A stretch of 64,000 nucleotides of DNA, from positions 124,001 to 188,000 of the forward strand of contig CAYYUP010000002.1 of assembly GCA_964474905.1 (NCBI GenBank), read 5' to 3'. Position 1 is the stretch's first letter. Each line of letters starts with the position of its first letter. Of this stretch, positions 57,471 to 64,000 are shown one piece after another. Under the pieces are notes generated by a model. The model had not been told where the DNA came from and did not search any database. It was given only the letters and a program-made list of their open reading frames with translations. Both the position numbers and the translations under genes were made by a program. Source of the stretch: JADJRG01 sp964474905. GTDB lineage: Bacteria; Myxococcota_A; Polyangia; Nannocystales; Nannocystaceae.

Positions 57471-57962
57471 CTAGATCGAGGCGCCTTCGTAGCGACCGAT
57501 GCAGATGTAGGCCTCGCCTTGTTCGTCGTTGGCGGAGGTGGCTAGATCCCGACGGCGGAAGAGTGCAGCCTCGACGATCGTGCCCTCCTGGGCGTCGATC
57601 ACCAGGTAGTCGACGGGGAAGCCCGCCGCGATCGCAGCCCTCGCATCTTCGTCGGAGAAGTAGGCGCCGACCCGGGGATGCGAGTGATAGATCACCGTCA
57701 CCGGGTGCTCTCCCTCAAACGATCGCACCAGATCCAGGAGTTCGCGGCCGCCGATATTGTAGCCATTTGCGGCGGTGCGCGGGTGGGCCTCTGGGTCGAG
57801 CGCGTGCAGCTGATCCTGGCGATTTTTACAGCACCGGACCACGAGCGAATCGCCCTCACCTGTCAGGTAGCCACAGCACTCGTTGGGGAACTCGGCGCGG
57901 GCGTGGCGGTAGAGCTCCTCGAGGGCAGCTGCAGGGATCGCGAGTTGTTTTGGATCGGCCAT
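57471..57962 (-). CDS. mec: JAMM/M67 peptidase, Mec-like
   Basis: A 163-residue JAMM metallopeptidase. The motif is complete: Glu28 in FPNECCGYL, His93-x-His95 in YHSHP, and Ser103...Asp106 in FSDEDA, which together hold the catalytic zinc. In Mycobacterium tuberculosis the equivalent, Mec, cuts cysteine off the C-terminus of the carrier CysO. The neighbours here are a CysO-like carrier and a CysM-type synthase, so the same job is a strong inference. It is the last gene of the operon and starts six bases after the cysM stop. Confidence 0.88.
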   Translation of the reverse strand: MADPKQLAIPAAALEELYRHARAEFPNECCGYLTGEGDSLVVRCCKNRQDQLHALDPEAHPRTAANGYNIGGRELLDLVRSFEGEHPVTVIYHSHPRVGAYFSDEDARAAIAAGFPVDYLVIDAQEGTIVEAALFRRRDLATSANDEQGEAYICIGRYEGASI

Positions 57963-57968
57963 GGTGTG

Positions 57969-58937
57969 CTACCAGACGTATTGCTTTTCCCATTTAAGCG
58001 GCACGAAGTAGCGGTCGCCGCGATCGCAGAGCACGGTGACGACTAGCCCTGACTTGCCCTTGGAGGCGAGTTCGCGACCGATCTGCAGGGCACCGGCGAC
58101 GTTGGCCCCCGACGAGTGACCGACAAAGAGCCCCTCGTCTTCGGCGAGGCGCTCGGCCATATCCCAGCCCTCGTCGGTCGACATCCAGATCGTATCGTCG
58201 AGCACGCTGGGGTCGTAGATCTCGGGGACGAGCGAACTCGGCAGGTGTTTCATGCCCTCGAGTCCGTGCATCGAGTCGTCGGGCTGGATGGCGACGCAGC
58301 GCACGTTTGGGTTGAACTCGTGCAGGCGACGGGAGGTGCCGACGACGGTGCCGCTGGTGCCTATGCCGGTGACGAAGTGGGTGATCTTACCCGCGGTTTG
58401 CTCCCAAATTTCGGGTGCAGTTGTCGCGTAGTGGGCCCCGGGGTTGGCGGCGTTGGAGTATTGGTCGGGATAGAAGTAGCGGTCAGAGTGACGCTTGGCG
58501 AGTTCACGGGCGAGAACGATTGCGCCGTCGCTGCCCTCCATCGGGCTCGAGTAGATGATCTCGACCCCGTAGGCGGTGGTCACCTGCTTGCGCGGGATGG
58601 TCACGTTTTCGGGCATGACCAAGGTGACGGGCACACCCAAGGCGGCGCCGACCATCGCGTAGGCGATGCCAGTGTTGCCGCTCGTCGAGTCGAGGAGGCG
58701 CATGCCCGGACGGATGGCACCGCTCTTCAGGGCTGCGCGGATGATGAAGAGTGCGGCCCGATCTTTGACCGAGCCGGCGGGGTTGCTGAACTCGCACTTG
58801 GCCCAAAGTTCGACGCCCGGACAATCGCGCTCGATCCGATGCAAGCGGACCAAGGGCGTATTGCCGATGAGATCGGTGATGCTGTCGACACAGACGGCAC
58901 GCTTGGCGCGCAGCTCGGCCATCAGCTGCTCACGCAC
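57969..58937 (-). CDS. cysM: PLP-dependent cysteine synthase, CysM type
   Basis: A 322-residue fold-type II PLP enzyme. The PLP lysine is Lys58 in NPAGSVKDRAAL, the phosphate loop is GIGTSGTVVGT and the substrate loop is STSGNTGIAY. The C-terminus (CDRGDRYFVPLKWEKQYVW) differs from CysK. In M. tuberculosis CysM transfers sulfide from thiocarboxylated CysO to O-phosphoserine, using an arginine (Arg220, from memory) for the phosphate; the equivalent segment here reads MHGLEGMKHL, with no Arg. So the acceptor, O-phosphoserine or O-acetylserine, is open. GTG at 58937 has AAAAGG upstream; an ATG at 58922 is the alternative. Confidence 0.88.
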   Translation of the reverse strand: MREQLMAELRAKRAVCVDSITDLIGNTPLVRLHRIERDCPGVELWAKCEFSNPAGSVKDRAALFIIRAALKSGAIRPGMRLLDSTSGNTGIAYAMVGAALGVPVTLVMPENVTIPRKQVTTAYGVEIIYSSPMEGSDGAIVLARELAKRHSDRYFYPDQYSNAANPGAHYATTAPEIWEQTAGKITHFVTGIGTSGTVVGTSRRLHEFNPNVRCVAIQPDDSMHGLEGMKHLPSSLVPEIYDPSVLDDTIWMSTDEGWDMAERLAEDEGLFVGHSSGANVAGALQIGRELASKGKSGLVVTVLCDRGDRYFVPLKWEKQYVW

Positions 58938-58965
58938 TGAGCTGACCTTTTGGTCAGGCCCTGAG

Positions 58966-59238
58966 CTAGCCGCCGGCGATCGCCGGGATGATGCTGATCT
59001 CGTCATTATCTGCGACTTCGGTCTCGAGGTTTTTGAGGAAGCGGATGTCTTCGTCGCCGACGAAGATGTTGATGAAGCGGCGGACGTTGCCCTTTGCATC
59101 GCAAATCCGTTCGCGGATCCCGGGGTGTGCGGCTTCGATATTGGTCAGGAGCTCACCGACGGTGGAGCCGCTGATCGAGATCTCCTCGCTGCCTTCGGTG
59201 TACTTGCGGAGGGGGGTAGGGATACGGATGGTTGGCAT
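58966..59238 (-). CDS. cysO: ThiS/MoaD-family sulfur carrier, CysO-like
   Basis: A 90-residue ubiquitin-fold carrier that ends in Gly-Gly (SIIPAIAGG), the form that is adenylated and thiocarboxylated. The segment RRFINIFVGDEDIRF closely matches M. tuberculosis CysO (HRFVNIYVNDEDVRF as I recall it), and the start MPTIRIPTPLRKYT fits too. Together with the JAMM peptidase, CysM-type synthase and E1-like gene around it, CysO is the best call over ThiS or MoaD. The ATG at 59238 gives a normal length. Confidence 0.9.
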   Translation of the reverse strand: MPTIRIPTPLRKYTEGSEEISISGSTVGELLTNIEAAHPGIRERICDAKGNVRRFINIFVGDEDIRFLKNLETEVADNDEISIIPAIAGG

Positions 59239-59268
59239 GGTGGTGAGTGGGGGGGGGCGGGCAATCGT

Positions 59269-60006
59269 TTAAAAAAGGGGCGTGTGTGGAGGCGGATTTG
59301 TTGTGTGCGTGCTCGAGCAGGCGGGGCAGCTGGGACGCGGGCGCGGGCGCAGGGTCTGGATCTGCAGGGTAAAGAGGTCCATTGCCAGCAATGTGCCGGC
59401 GGACTCCAGCTGGTCTGTGGCCAGGCGCCAGGCGTGTAGGGCCATGAGGTGGCCGAAGAAGCCCACCGCAGTGCCGATGACCCCGACCGCCGAACAGGGT
59501 GCCGCGAGTTCGGGGGGGGGCGGTGACTCAAAGATGCAGCGGTAGCAGGCCCCCGCGCCAGGGTGCAGTGCGAGGGCTTGACCGCGCCAGCGCTGGGCTC
59601 CGCCGATCACCGCAGGTATGCCGCGGGCGAGGCAGGCGTCGTTGACCATGAATTTGAGGCGGGGACTGTCGGTGCACTCGAGGACCAGGGCGTCGCTTTG
59701 GTTGCGATCCAGGAGAAGGGCCAGGCTTTTGGCGTCGACGTCGAGGACTTGGGCGTCGATCTTCAGGTCGTGCGCTCGCCGCTGGAGCTGCGCCTTGGCG
59801 GCACTCGCCTTGGCTGCGCCGACGTCCCCGACATCAAAGAGCACCTGACGCTGGAGGTTGCTGGTCTCTACCCGGTCGCGGTCGACGATCGTCAGACGGC
59901 GAGCCCCGGCGGCGAGCAAACCGAGCAGCGCGGGTGCGCCTAGGCCCCCCGCACCCAGCACCAGGAAGTGATCCCGAGGACCGTGCTCCGCTGTCAGTCT
60001 CGACAT
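59269..60006 (-). CDS. MoeB/ThiF-family E1-like adenylyltransferase
   Basis: A 245-residue E1-like enzyme that would adenylate the Gly-Gly end of the carrier. The ATP site is VLGAGGLGAPALLGLLAAGA with DRDRVETSNLQRQVLF, and zinc ligands are CYRC and CPAC (SCPACSSTH). A Cys in AAPCSAVGVIG lies where MoeB-type enzymes have their conserved Cys. Unlike MoeZ, the partner of CysO in mycobacteria, it has no rhodanese domain, so sulfur must come from another protein. The last about 12 residues are Pro/Thr-rich. It lies between cysK and cysO with short gaps. Confidence 0.88.
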   Translation of the reverse strand: MSRLTAEHGPRDHFLVLGAGGLGAPALLGLLAAGARRLTIVDRDRVETSNLQRQVLFDVGDVGAAKASAAKAQLQRRAHDLKIDAQVLDVDAKSLALLLDRNQSDALVLECTDSPRLKFMVNDACLARGIPAVIGGAQRWRGQALALHPGAGACYRCIFESPPPPELAAPCSAVGVIGTAVGFFGHLMALHAWRLATDQLESAGTLLAMDLFTLQIQTLRPRPRPSCPACSSTHTTNPPPHTPLF

Positions 60007-60024
60007 GGGGTTCCGCGCGTCGTC

Positions 60025-60981
60025 CTAGCGGAGTTCGCCGGCAGTGGTGAAGTACTCGTCGAGGCTGAAGTAGCGCTCGCCGGTGTCGCAGAGGATTGTG
60101 ATGACGTTCTTGCCGGGCCCGAGATCCGCGGCCAGGCGCTCGGCGGCGACCAGGCCCGCCCCCGAGGAGATGCCGACGAGCAGTCCCTCTTCGGTGGCGA
60201 GGCGTTTTTTCATGCGGTAGGCGTCGGCATCTTCGACGGTGACGATGCGGTCGTAGATCGTGGTGTCCAAAACCTTGGGTACAAAACCGGCGCCGATCCC
60301 TTGGATCTTGTGGGGCCCCGCCGGACCGCCGCTCAGCACCGGTGAGCGTGTGGGCTCGACGGCGATGATGCGCACGTCGGGGTTGTGTTTGCGCAGGGCT
60401 AGACCTACGCCGGTGATCGTGCCACCGGTGCCGACCGCTGAGACGAAGCCATCGATCGAGCGTTCCTGCATCTGCTCGATGATCTCGACTGCGGTGGAGA
60501 CCCGGTGGATCTCGGGGTTCGCCGGGTTCTCGAATTGCTGGAGCATCACGTGATCGTCGCGCTCGCAGAGCTCGATCGCGCGACCGACTGCGCCGCCCAT
60601 CGTCTGGTCTTCGGGGGTGAGCACGATCTCCGCGCCGTAGGCCTTGAGCAGGTTGCGGCGCTCGAGGCTCATGCTCTCGGGCATCGTTAGGATCAGGCGG
60701 TAGCCCTTAACGGCGGCGACCAGGGCGAGGCCGATGCCTGTGTTGCCGCTGGTTGGTTCGACGAGCACGCTCTTGCCGGGGCGAATTTGGCCACTGGCCT
60801 CGGCCGCCTCGATCATCGCCAGGGCGATGCGATCTTTTACCGAGCCGCCGGGGTTGAGCATCTCGCATTTCCCCCAGACGGCTGCATGGGTCTTGGGGCC
60901 GCCAGCGGTCTTGCTGAGGCGGACCAGCGGGGTATTGCCGATGAGGCCGAGGATGTCTTCGACGAGTGCTGGTCGTTGCAT
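60025..60981 (-). CDS. cysK: Cysteine synthase A (O-acetylserine sulfhydrylase)
   Basis: A 318-residue CysK. The PLP lysine is Lys49 in NPGGSVKDRIAL, followed by EPTSGNTGIGLAL, the phosphate loop AVGTGGTITGVG, and SSGAGLVAA and CDTGERYFS at the end. It makes cysteine from O-acetylserine and sulfide. It follows the Rrf2 regulator gene by 23 bp and precedes the E1-like gene by 18 bp, so both a free-sulfide and a carrier-bound route are encoded together. No truncation or odd residue is seen. Confidence 0.93.
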   Translation of the reverse strand: MQRPALVEDILGLIGNTPLVRLSKTAGGPKTHAAVWGKCEMLNPGGSVKDRIALAMIEAAEASGQIRPGKSVLVEPTSGNTGIGLALVAAVKGYRLILTMPESMSLERRNLLKAYGAEIVLTPEDQTMGGAVGRAIELCERDDHVMLQQFENPANPEIHRVSTAVEIIEQMQERSIDGFVSAVGTGGTITGVGLALRKHNPDVRIIAVEPTRSPVLSGGPAGPHKIQGIGAGFVPKVLDTTIYDRIVTVEDADAYRMKKRLATEEGLLVGISSGAGLVAAERLAADLGPGKNVITILCDTGERYFSLDEYFTTAGELR

Positions 60982-61004
60982 AAGGATGGGGGGCCGGAGC
61001 CGAT

Positions 61005-61415
61005 TCAGATCACATAGTCGGCGGCGAGTCTGCGGAACTGCTCGCGCGCCTCGGAGATCAAATCTTCGAGGTTGAGACCGCCGACGAGCTGGGCCATACG
61101 GCCGTCGACCGCTCGCTCGACGAGGCTAGTGATTTCGTCCTGGGGCTCACCGGCGTTGCTTTGATTGCTGGAGGAGAGTACGGAGAGGACATCCGCAAGA
61201 ATAATTTCGTTGGCGGGGCGAGCTAGCTTGTATCCGCCGCGCGGTCCCCGCTTTCCGATCACAAAACCCGCTTTGCGAAGCTCGCCAATGATCTCCTCGA
61301 GATAGCGCGACGGGATCGCCTGTTTTTCCGCGATGACTTGGGCGGAGGCGTAGCCTCGGTGGGCGACATGGCACAGTGCGCGCAGTCCGTATCGGGCTTT
61401 GGTGGTTAGTTGCAT
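61005..61415 (-). CDS. Rrf2 family regulator, CymR-like
   Basis: A 136-residue winged-helix regulator starting MQLTTKARYGLRALCHVA, with the recognition part SRYLEEIIGELRKAGFVIGKRGPRGGY. The three cysteines that hold the Fe-S cluster in IscR and RsrR are missing; the region reads SSSNQSNAGEPQDE and the only Cys is near residue 15. That matches CymR of Gram-positive bacteria, which reports cysteine status by binding CysK, and cysK is the next gene here. A CymR-type control of the operon is an inference. The ATG at 61415 has GAGG upstream. Confidence 0.87.
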   Translation of the reverse strand: MQLTTKARYGLRALCHVAHRGYASAQVIAEKQAIPSRYLEEIIGELRKAGFVIGKRGPRGGYKLARPANEIILADVLSVLSSSNQSNAGEPQDEITSLVERAVDGRMAQLVGGLNLEDLISEAREQFRRLAADYVI

Positions 61416-61520
61416 GGCGTTCCTCGCGAGTTGTCCGTAGGGCATAAAAAACCCAAGAGCTATGTGTCATCGGTCTTCGAGGTTCGCGGTCGGCCACGTC
61501 GGAATCCGCAAGACTAGCCG

Positions 61521-61550
61521 AATTGAGCATCTAGAGAAATACTCATAATT
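61521..61550. promoter_or_regulatory. Imperfect dyad between the Rrf2 and efp genes, candidate operator
   Basis: AATTGAG (61521-61527) and CTCATAATT (61542-61550) form an imperfect inverted repeat with one inserted base. It lies in the 234 bp between the divergent Rrf2 gene and efp, about 105 bp from each start, in locally AT-rich DNA. An Rrf2-type regulator binds such dyads, so autoregulation is possible. A TTGACA hexamer at 61613 near efp has no convincing -10 partner. Confidence 0.3.
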
Positions 61551-61649
61551 GGCCGACAAATAGGTGCGCATGTCCCGCATGTCTCTAGTCTGCGTCGATT
61601 CTGTCGAGACGGTTGACAGGTATGGTGGCGAGCAAGTACCCAGCCAGCG

Positions 61650-62210
61650 ATGGACGTCTCTGATCTGCGCAAGAACGCCAAGCTCGAGATCGACGGGCAA
61701 CCCTACGTTGTCGTCGACTTTCAGTTCGTAAAGCCGGGCAAGGGCCAAGGCCTCTACAAATGCAAGATCAAGAACATGATCACGGGCGCTGTTCTCGATC
61801 GCACCTGGCGCTCCGGTGAGCGCCTGGAGGCCGCCAACGTCGAGTCGCGGAAGATGCAGTATCTCTTCTCAACCGGAGAGACCTACACCTTCATGGACAG
61901 CGAGACCTTCGAGCAGGTCGAGCTCTCGCAGGGCATCATCGGCAACGACGCCAACTACCTCCTCGACAACCTCGACTGCGACATTTTGTTTTACAACGAG
62001 CGCCCGGTTGGTCTCTCGTTGTCGAGCCACATCGTCATGGAGATCGTCGAGGCAGAGCCGGGCGTCAAGGGGGATACCGCGACCGGCGTCACCAAGACCG
62101 CGAAGGTGAGCACCGGTTACGCGATCCAGGTGCCGCTCTTTATCAAGGTCGGCGAGCGCGTGAAGATCGATACCCGCACCGGCGCCTATATCGAGCGCGT
62201 CAACAAGTGA
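61650..62210 (+). CDS. efp: Translation elongation factor P
   Basis: A 186-residue EF-P, which rescues ribosomes stalled at polyproline stretches. Three beta domains of normal length are present. The modified residue is Lys31 in FVKPGKGQGL, the same PGKGQ context as the beta-lysylated E. coli protein, and the EF-P lysyltransferase gene epmA follows 94 bp downstream, which supports that modification. No obvious Shine-Dalgarno precedes the ATG at 61650. Nearby proteins rich in proline linkers are plausible clients. Confidence 0.95.
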   Translation: MDVSDLRKNAKLEIDGQPYVVVDFQFVKPGKGQGLYKCKIKNMITGAVLDRTWRSGERLEAANVESRKMQYLFSTGETYTFMDSETFEQVELSQGIIGNDANYLLDNLDCDILFYNERPVGLSLSSHIVMEIVEAEPGVKGDTATGVTKTAKVSTGYAIQVPLFIKVGERVKIDTRTGAYIERVNK

Positions 62211-62304
62211 TCTGGCCGCGGCGCGGGTCCTTTGGGCTCGCACCAATAGTGAGCTGGCATCATCGACGCGTGCCCTTTGAGATGGCGCTGACAGAGGCCT
62301 CTGG

Positions 62305-63303
62305 GTGAGCGCGCCTGTCGATGGGTTGTCCTGGCCAGCTCGCGTGGATCTCTGGGACAGGGGCCTGGCAGCGGTTCGTGCCTATTTCCGCGGCTCGGGT
62401 CTGCGCGAGGTATCGACGCCGGTGCGCGTCGCTGGCGTTGCGGTCGAACCCTTCATCGAGCCCATCGCTGCGCCGCCTGGTTATCTGGCGACCAGTCCCG
62501 AACTGGTGATGAAGCGCCTCCTTTGTCGAGGTAGCGGGTCGATTTTTCAGGTCAGCCACGTCTTTCGTGCGGCCGAGAGGGGAGCTCGTCACTCGGAGGA
62601 GTTTCACCTGATCGAGTGGTACCGAGTTGAGGCTCCGCTCGTGCAGCTGCGCCGTGATGTCGAGGCGTTGATCGACGCTGTGTTCGACGCGACCGGACGA
62701 CCCCGTGTTGGTGAGTGGTCGAGCGTCGGCATTATGGATGTTGTCGAGGCGACCCTGGGCCTTCGGTTGCGTGGTGATGAGGACAGCCCTGAGCTGATCG
62801 GGCTCGCGGCGAAGTGCGGCTTAAAACTCGTCGCCTTTGGACTCGATGATCCTGCGCCCGAGGTCCGACGTCTCGCGGCTTGGACCGCCTTCTTGAGCGA
62901 GTGGTCCGATCGGCACCTCGACCTGTGGTTGGCGACGCGTCAGGGGGTTCACCTCTGCGACTTTCCTCCGGTGCTCGCGGCCCTCTCGGAAATCCGGGAG
63001 ACAGGGGGCGTTTTGAGAGCTGCGCGTTTTGAGAGTTTTGTGGGAGGTGTGGAGCTCGCGAATGGCTACCAAGAGCTCCGCGATCCGGTCGAGCAGGGGG
63101 CCCGTTTTGCGGCTGTTGGAGGTCTGCGGGAGGCGCTTGGCCTGCCGCCGTTGGCCAACGATGAGGGCTTTCTCGAGGATATGCGGGGTTACGGGCTGCC
63201 CTGCTGTGCGGGGGTGGCTCTCGGTCTCGATCGCCTGCTGATGCTCGCGGCCGGCGCAGATCGTTTGGATCAGGTCGCGTTGGCTCTCAGCGCGCCGAAT
63301 TGA
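62305..63303 (+). CDS. epmA: EF-P lysine lysyltransferase EpmA
   Basis: A 332-residue protein like the catalytic core of class II lysyl-tRNA synthetase without the anticodon-binding domain. The core motifs are TSPELVMKRLL, FRAAERGARHSEEFHLIEWY and the ATP-binding Arg motif in GVALGLDRLLML. EpmA attaches (R)-beta-lysine to EF-P. Its partner EpmB, the lysine 2,3-aminomutase, is not in the window; RlmN at 22402 is the only radical SAM enzyme seen and is not EpmB. The GTG at 62305 gives the full motif set. The following 239 bp to the next gene hold no credible gene. Confidence 0.92.
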   Translation: MSAPVDGLSWPARVDLWDRGLAAVRAYFRGSGLREVSTPVRVAGVAVEPFIEPIAAPPGYLATSPELVMKRLLCRGSGSIFQVSHVFRAAERGARHSEEFHLIEWYRVEAPLVQLRRDVEALIDAVFDATGRPRVGEWSSVGIMDVVEATLGLRLRGDEDSPELIGLAAKCGLKLVAFGLDDPAPEVRRLAAWTAFLSEWSDRHLDLWLATRQGVHLCDFPPVLAALSEIRETGGVLRAARFESFVGGVELANGYQELRDPVEQGARFAAVGGLREALGLPPLANDEGFLEDMRGYGLPCCAGVALGLDRLLMLAAGADRLDQVALALSAPN

Positions 63304-63542
63304 ACCGAGTTGAGCTGAAATCTACAGCGACAGGCCTGCGTACTTCACCCGCTGGGGAGATCGTCAGCGAGCCAACATCGGATACGATTTCTCGATGTTC
63401 GTTTGAGGAGGAAGGGCAGGATTTTCCCGATAATCGCACCGGGGCCGCTCAGATCGCGCTCTTTGGCGGCCTCTCGACAACTCGCGGCCGAGGCGCCGGG
63501 CGTCTTGCGATTTGAGACCAGGTCTGTACACTGGCGCTCTCC

Positions 63543-64000
63543 ATGCGTTCATTCGTCATCGGCGTCACCTTAGGTGCACTGCTCGGGCTCTCAGGATGTA
63601 CGAAGATCCAGGCGCGCGATCTCATCCGTGAAGCGAACACGGATTACCGAGACGGCAAGTACCGCGACGCGATCGACAAGTACACCGAGGCTATCTCCCT
63701 CGAGTCGGACGGCGTCACCGTCTACTGGAATCGCGCGTGCGCGGCCGAGAGCATCGTTCTCAAGAGTAAGGACCCTGATTCGATCAAGGCCCGCAAGGGC
63801 TACGCGGATATGGCCCTGGCAGACTTCAAGACGTGGCTTGACCGCCTCGAGGAGCCGCAGCCAGAGGATGCCGAGCAGTACGAGATGCACCGTCTCGCGC
63901 TCCTCGATGCCGACGAGCGTTGTGACGATCTGCTGAGCTACTGGCTCGACCGGCACAACAAAAACGCCACCGAAGAAGGCCTCTACACCACGATCTCGCG
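63543..64000 (+). CDS. TPR-type lipoprotein (3' end outside window)
   Basis: The frame runs from the ATG at 63543 to the window edge, so only the first 152 residues are visible. A short signal peptide ends in the lipobox LSGC. It is followed by a TPR-like start (DLIREANTDYRDGKYRDAIDKYTEAISLE), a second helical repeat and an Asp/Glu-rich helix with KTWLDRLEEPQPEDAEQYEMH. No catalytic motif is visible. It is on the same strand as epmA but 239 bp away, so it probably has its own promoter. Function is unknown. Confidence 0.82.
   Translation, partial: MRSFVIGVTLGALLGLSGCTKIQARDLIREANTDYRDGKYRDAIDKYTEAISLESDGVTVYWNRACAAESIVLKSKDPDSIKARKGYADMALADFKTWLDRLEEPQPEDAEQYEMHRLALLDADERCDDLLSYWLDRHNKNATEEGLYTTIS

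Noticed and set aside
63300..63515. 71-codon plus-strand frame after epmA
   Set aside because: TTG start overlapping the epmA stop, no ribosome-binding site, no recognisable sequence; treated as intergenic.

Overview
The window is 64 kb of high-GC (about 65% by eye), densely coded chromosomal DNA. It most likely comes from a myxobacterium (Myxococcota), and I infer the Nannocystis/Plesiocystis/Enhygromyxa side of the group. The reasons are lipoproteins with very long Ser/Thr-tract linkers, a giant cytosolic TPR protein, MopE-type metal-binding repeats, DUF4331 proteins, many TPR lipoproteins and frequent GTG/TTG starts. All real genes are separated by less than 300 bp. I see no tRNA or rRNA gene, CRISPR array, insertion sequence, phage gene or attachment site, so this looks like core chromosome with lineage-specific envelope genes interspersed.

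Layout. 1-3330: the end of a PTS phosphorelay operon (EIIA-Man, HPr, enzyme I) translationally coupled to an alpha/beta hydrolase. 3332-8850: envelope genes: a lipoprotein, a glycerophosphodiesterase, a Cys-rich tandem-repeat lipoprotein, a DUF4331 family split over two secreted proteins, and a TPR lipoprotein. 9015-12083: a zincin / beta-propeller / outer-membrane-barrel fusion. 12067-20866: a CbiX-like chelatase and SerA, three uncharacterised exported proteins (one a membrane zincin), RsmD, an aminotransferase and a diverged DAHP synthase. 20895-25398: YacG, a PEGA-like exported protein, RlmN, Ndk and an AI-2E-family membrane protein. 25395-34884: a solute-binding lipoprotein, DnaE, a TPR protein with a dead zincin domain, an LpoA-like lipoprotein and an RlmB/TrmH-type rRNA methyltransferase. 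35096-45769: one 3557-residue TPR protein. 45899-53896: a MopE-like lipoprotein, LapA, LapB, a second AI-2E-family protein, DNA polymerase I and the CCA-adding enzyme. 53928-57454: an ACS/ATP-grasp protein, an ETF-like protein, a DUF507 protein and a NUDIX hydrolase. 57471-61415: a compact six-gene cysteine-biosynthesis operon. 61650-63303: EF-P and its lysyltransferase EpmA. 63543-64000: the start of a TPR lipoprotein.

The clearest functional unit is the minus-strand operon 61415 to 57471: Rrf2 regulator, CysK, a MoeB/ThiF-like E1, a ThiS/MoaD-like carrier ending in Gly-Gly (CysO-like), a CysM-type synthase and a JAMM peptidase (Mec-like). It encodes the protein-thiocarboxylate route to cysteine known from Mycobacterium tuberculosis, next to the classical synthase and a Cys-poor, CymR-like regulator. 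SerA upstream in the window feeds the same serine/phosphoserine supply.

Other points worth attention: DNA polymerase I has lost all four acidic residues of the 3'-5' exonuclease; a DAHP synthase-like enzyme has Asp in place of its metal-binding Cys; a zincin domain fused to TPRs has lost both HExxH histidines; DUF4331 is divided between two exported proteins; and the 10.7 kb TPR gene has a regular unit of about 72-75 residues and a leader with two mutually exclusive hairpins. Family assignments rest on motifs recognised by eye; no database search was run.
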